This document shows, one piece after another, positions 62,723 through 64,000 of a DNA stretch of 64,000 nucleotides. The stretch covers positions 1-64,000 of the forward strand of contig NZ_SGWQ01000002.1 of NCBI RefSeq assembly GCF_004216555.1, given 5' to 3'. A model generated the notes under the pieces. The model saw only the letters and a program-made list of their open reading frames with translations. It searched no databases and was not told the origin of the DNA. This DNA comes from Herbihabitans rhizosphaerae. GTDB taxonomy: Bacteria > Actinomycetota > Actinomycetes > Mycobacteriales > Pseudonocardiaceae. The translations under genes and the position numbers were made by a program. Each line of letters opens with the position of its first letter. Position 1 is the first letter of the stretch.

Positions 62723-64000
62723 GCGCCCAACTCCAGCAGCGCCGAGTAGACCTCCCACACCGCGAGCGCCAGCGGTGCCACCGACAGCAGCAGCACCAGC
62801 TCGGCGAGGTCCAGCGAGCGGGCCGCCCTCGGGCTCGGCGGGCGCTTGCCGTGCACGACACCGGCGAGCCCGCCACACAGCGCGATCGCCAGCAGCGTCG
62901 GCAACGCGATGCCCAGCAGCGCGCCGTCGTCGCCCGCGTTCTCCATGAGGTAGCCGATGATGACGCCGACGAGTGCCAGCGCCGCCGTGCACACCGCCGT
63001 GATCACCTGCGCGCGCTCGCGGAAAAGCCTGGCGCGCAAGGCAACCAGCACGGCCAGCACGGCGGCGAGCACGCGCGCCCAGGTGCCGTCGAACGCCAGT
63101 ACCGCGATCCCGGCGGCCACGACGGCGTGCACCCCGGCGGACAGACCGGTCAGCAACTGGCGCGCGATCGCCACCTGACGACTCGCGCGCTCCAACTCCA
63201 CCTGGCCCGGCACGTTCGCGATGTCCTCCGCGGACTTGGGCAACTGTGGCCTCGGCAGCCGGGCCAGCCGCAGCGCCAGCGTCGGCAACGCCGTCGAGCC
63301 GGCCAGTGCCAGGGGCGCGATCAGGGCGGCCACCCATGCCGCGGAACCGTCCGACAACACGGCCACCACACCGGCGAGCAGGCCGAGGATCCCGATCATG
63401 GCGATCGCGGCGAACGTGGCGTCGCCCGCACCGACGAGCAGCGCGCCGAGCACCGCGACCACGAGTACGGCGGCCGAGGCGAGCAGCAGGTGCGGTGCGC
63501 CCCACGGATCGCCGAGCAGCCGGACGGCGCCGGCGGCGGCGAGTGGTGCGGCGAGCGCGGCGGTGACGGTCGCCGCCCCGGTCTCACCCGCCGCGCGGGC
63601 GAGACCGGTACCTCCGGCGACCAGCAGCGCGGCCGCTGCGAGGGTGAGCACACCGCCGAGCATCGCCCCGCTGATCGCCGCCGCGGTCGCCGCGCCGAGT
63701 ACCGCGAGTATCGCGAACGTCGCGCACGCCGCCCGGGTTTGCTTTGTGCCCCAAGGGTTTTCCACCGACTCGTGGCCGATTACCTCGACCACGTCGTCGT
63801 ACAGCGGCGGCGGGCGGCGCTCGGACGCCGGGCGCAGCACGAGCACCTCGCCCTCCCGCACGGCGTTGGCGTGCAGGCTGAGTGCAGCGTCAAGCGTCGC
63901 GCCGTCCAGTCGGGTCAGCAGCCAGCCGGTGCCACCGGCCGCACCCCGGTCCGGGATCGCGTACCGCAACATCGCGGGCAGCAGGTGCGCGAGCGGAATC
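62719..64000 (-). CDS. eccD: Type VII secretion protein EccD, N-terminus beyond window
   Basis: At least 426 residues with an N-terminal ubiquitin-like remnant (LYDDVVEVIGHESVENPWGTK at its end) and eleven or so membrane helices, the layout of the EccD channel-forming subunit. The frame stays open past the window edge, so the true start is outside. An internal Met at 63972 is unlikely to be the start. It is followed by mycP in the same transcript. Confidence 0.9.
   Translation of the reverse strand, partial: IPLAHLLPAMLRYAIPDRGAAGGTGWLLTRLDGATLDAALSLHANAVREGEVLVLRPASERRPPPLYDDVVEVIGHESVENPWGTKQTRAACATFAILAVLGAATAAAISGAMLGGVLTLAAAALLVAGGTGLARAAGETGAATVTAALAAPLAAAGAVRLLGDPWGAPHLLLASAAVLVVAVLGALLVGAGDATFAAIAMIGILGLLAGVVAVLSDGSAAWVAALIAPLALAGSTALPTLALRLARLPRPQLPKSAEDIANVPGQVELERASRQVAIARQLLTGLSAGVHAVVAAGIAVLAFDGTWARVLAAVLAVLVALRARLFRERAQVITAVCTAALALVGVIIGYLMENAGDDGALLGIALPTLLAIALCGGLAGVVHGKRPPSPRAARSLDLAELVLLLSVAPLALAVWEVYSALLELGA

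Noticed and set aside
1-64000. CRISPR array or intact insertion sequence
   Set aside because: No regularly spaced repeats, cas genes, transposase or terminal inverted repeats with target duplications were seen by reading.

Overview
The window is high-GC DNA from an actinomycete, most likely a member of the Pseudonocardiaceae or a close relative. This is inferred from Spo0M, the XRE/DUF5753 plus DUF397 pair, a type VII secretion locus, BetT/BetA/BetB/BetI osmoprotection genes, and many GTG starts with GTGA or ATGA gene overlaps. No rRNA, CRISPR array, replication origin or intact transposase was seen.

Layout. 0-0.4 kb: decayed DUF222/HNH endonuclease end. 0.4-6.5 kb: spo0M-like gene, tandem glycine riboswitch driving glyA-sdaA, a HesB-like protein and a GT-C type membrane protein. 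6.6 kb: a tRNA with a CAA anticodon. 6.9-17.9 kb: an accessory stretch, less GC-rich by eye in its first part, with a UbiA prenyltransferase, a GIY-YIG-like protein, integrase debris, a frameshifted trypsin-like protease, a broken CNNM/DUF21 gene, a small operon ending in a degenerate ATP-grasp protein, an XRE/DUF397 pair, a Nudix-like protein, a LysR regulator, a small secreted protein and a VanW tail. 17.9-23.7 kb: choline-to-glycine-betaine operon betB-betA-betT with divergent betI. 23.8-26 kb: aquaporin, asparaginase, cold-shock protein. 26.3-27.4 kb: 3'-damaged isonitrile synthase and a SARP/AfsR N-terminal scrap. 27.6-33.1 kb: overlapping three-gene unit (small membrane protein, sigma factor, GGDEF-EAL-like protein) and a LuxR-type ATPase regulator. 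33.4-33.9 kb: scar joining ArsR and questin-oxidase fragments.

33.9-44.1 kb is all on the minus strand. A tightly packed run (secreted NucA/NucB nuclease, DUF6461, Tat-like exported protein, trypsin-like protease, prenyl synthase, and a flavin reductase fused to a second, DDxxD-less prenyl-synthase-like domain) is followed upstream by a subtilase, a lipoprotein and a polysaccharide-lyase-like protein. 44.2-53.2 kb: ROK-regulated sugar catabolism and uptake operon (oxidoreductase, ABC ATPase, two permeases, binding lipoprotein, two TIM-barrel isomerases). 53.3-58.9 kb: streptogrisin-like protease, LysR regulator, YegP protein, two alpha/beta hydrolases, and a PLP enzyme. 58.9-64 kb: type VII secretion genes eccE, eccB, mycP and eccD, the last cut by the window end.

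The strongest candidates for undescribed biology are the prenyl-synthase/reductase-fusion operon, the sigma-factor/GGDEF-EAL unit, the degenerate ATP-grasp operon, the short-variable-loop tRNA with a CAA anticodon, and a recurrent intragenic palindrome that always encodes Ser-Thr-Val-Asp.
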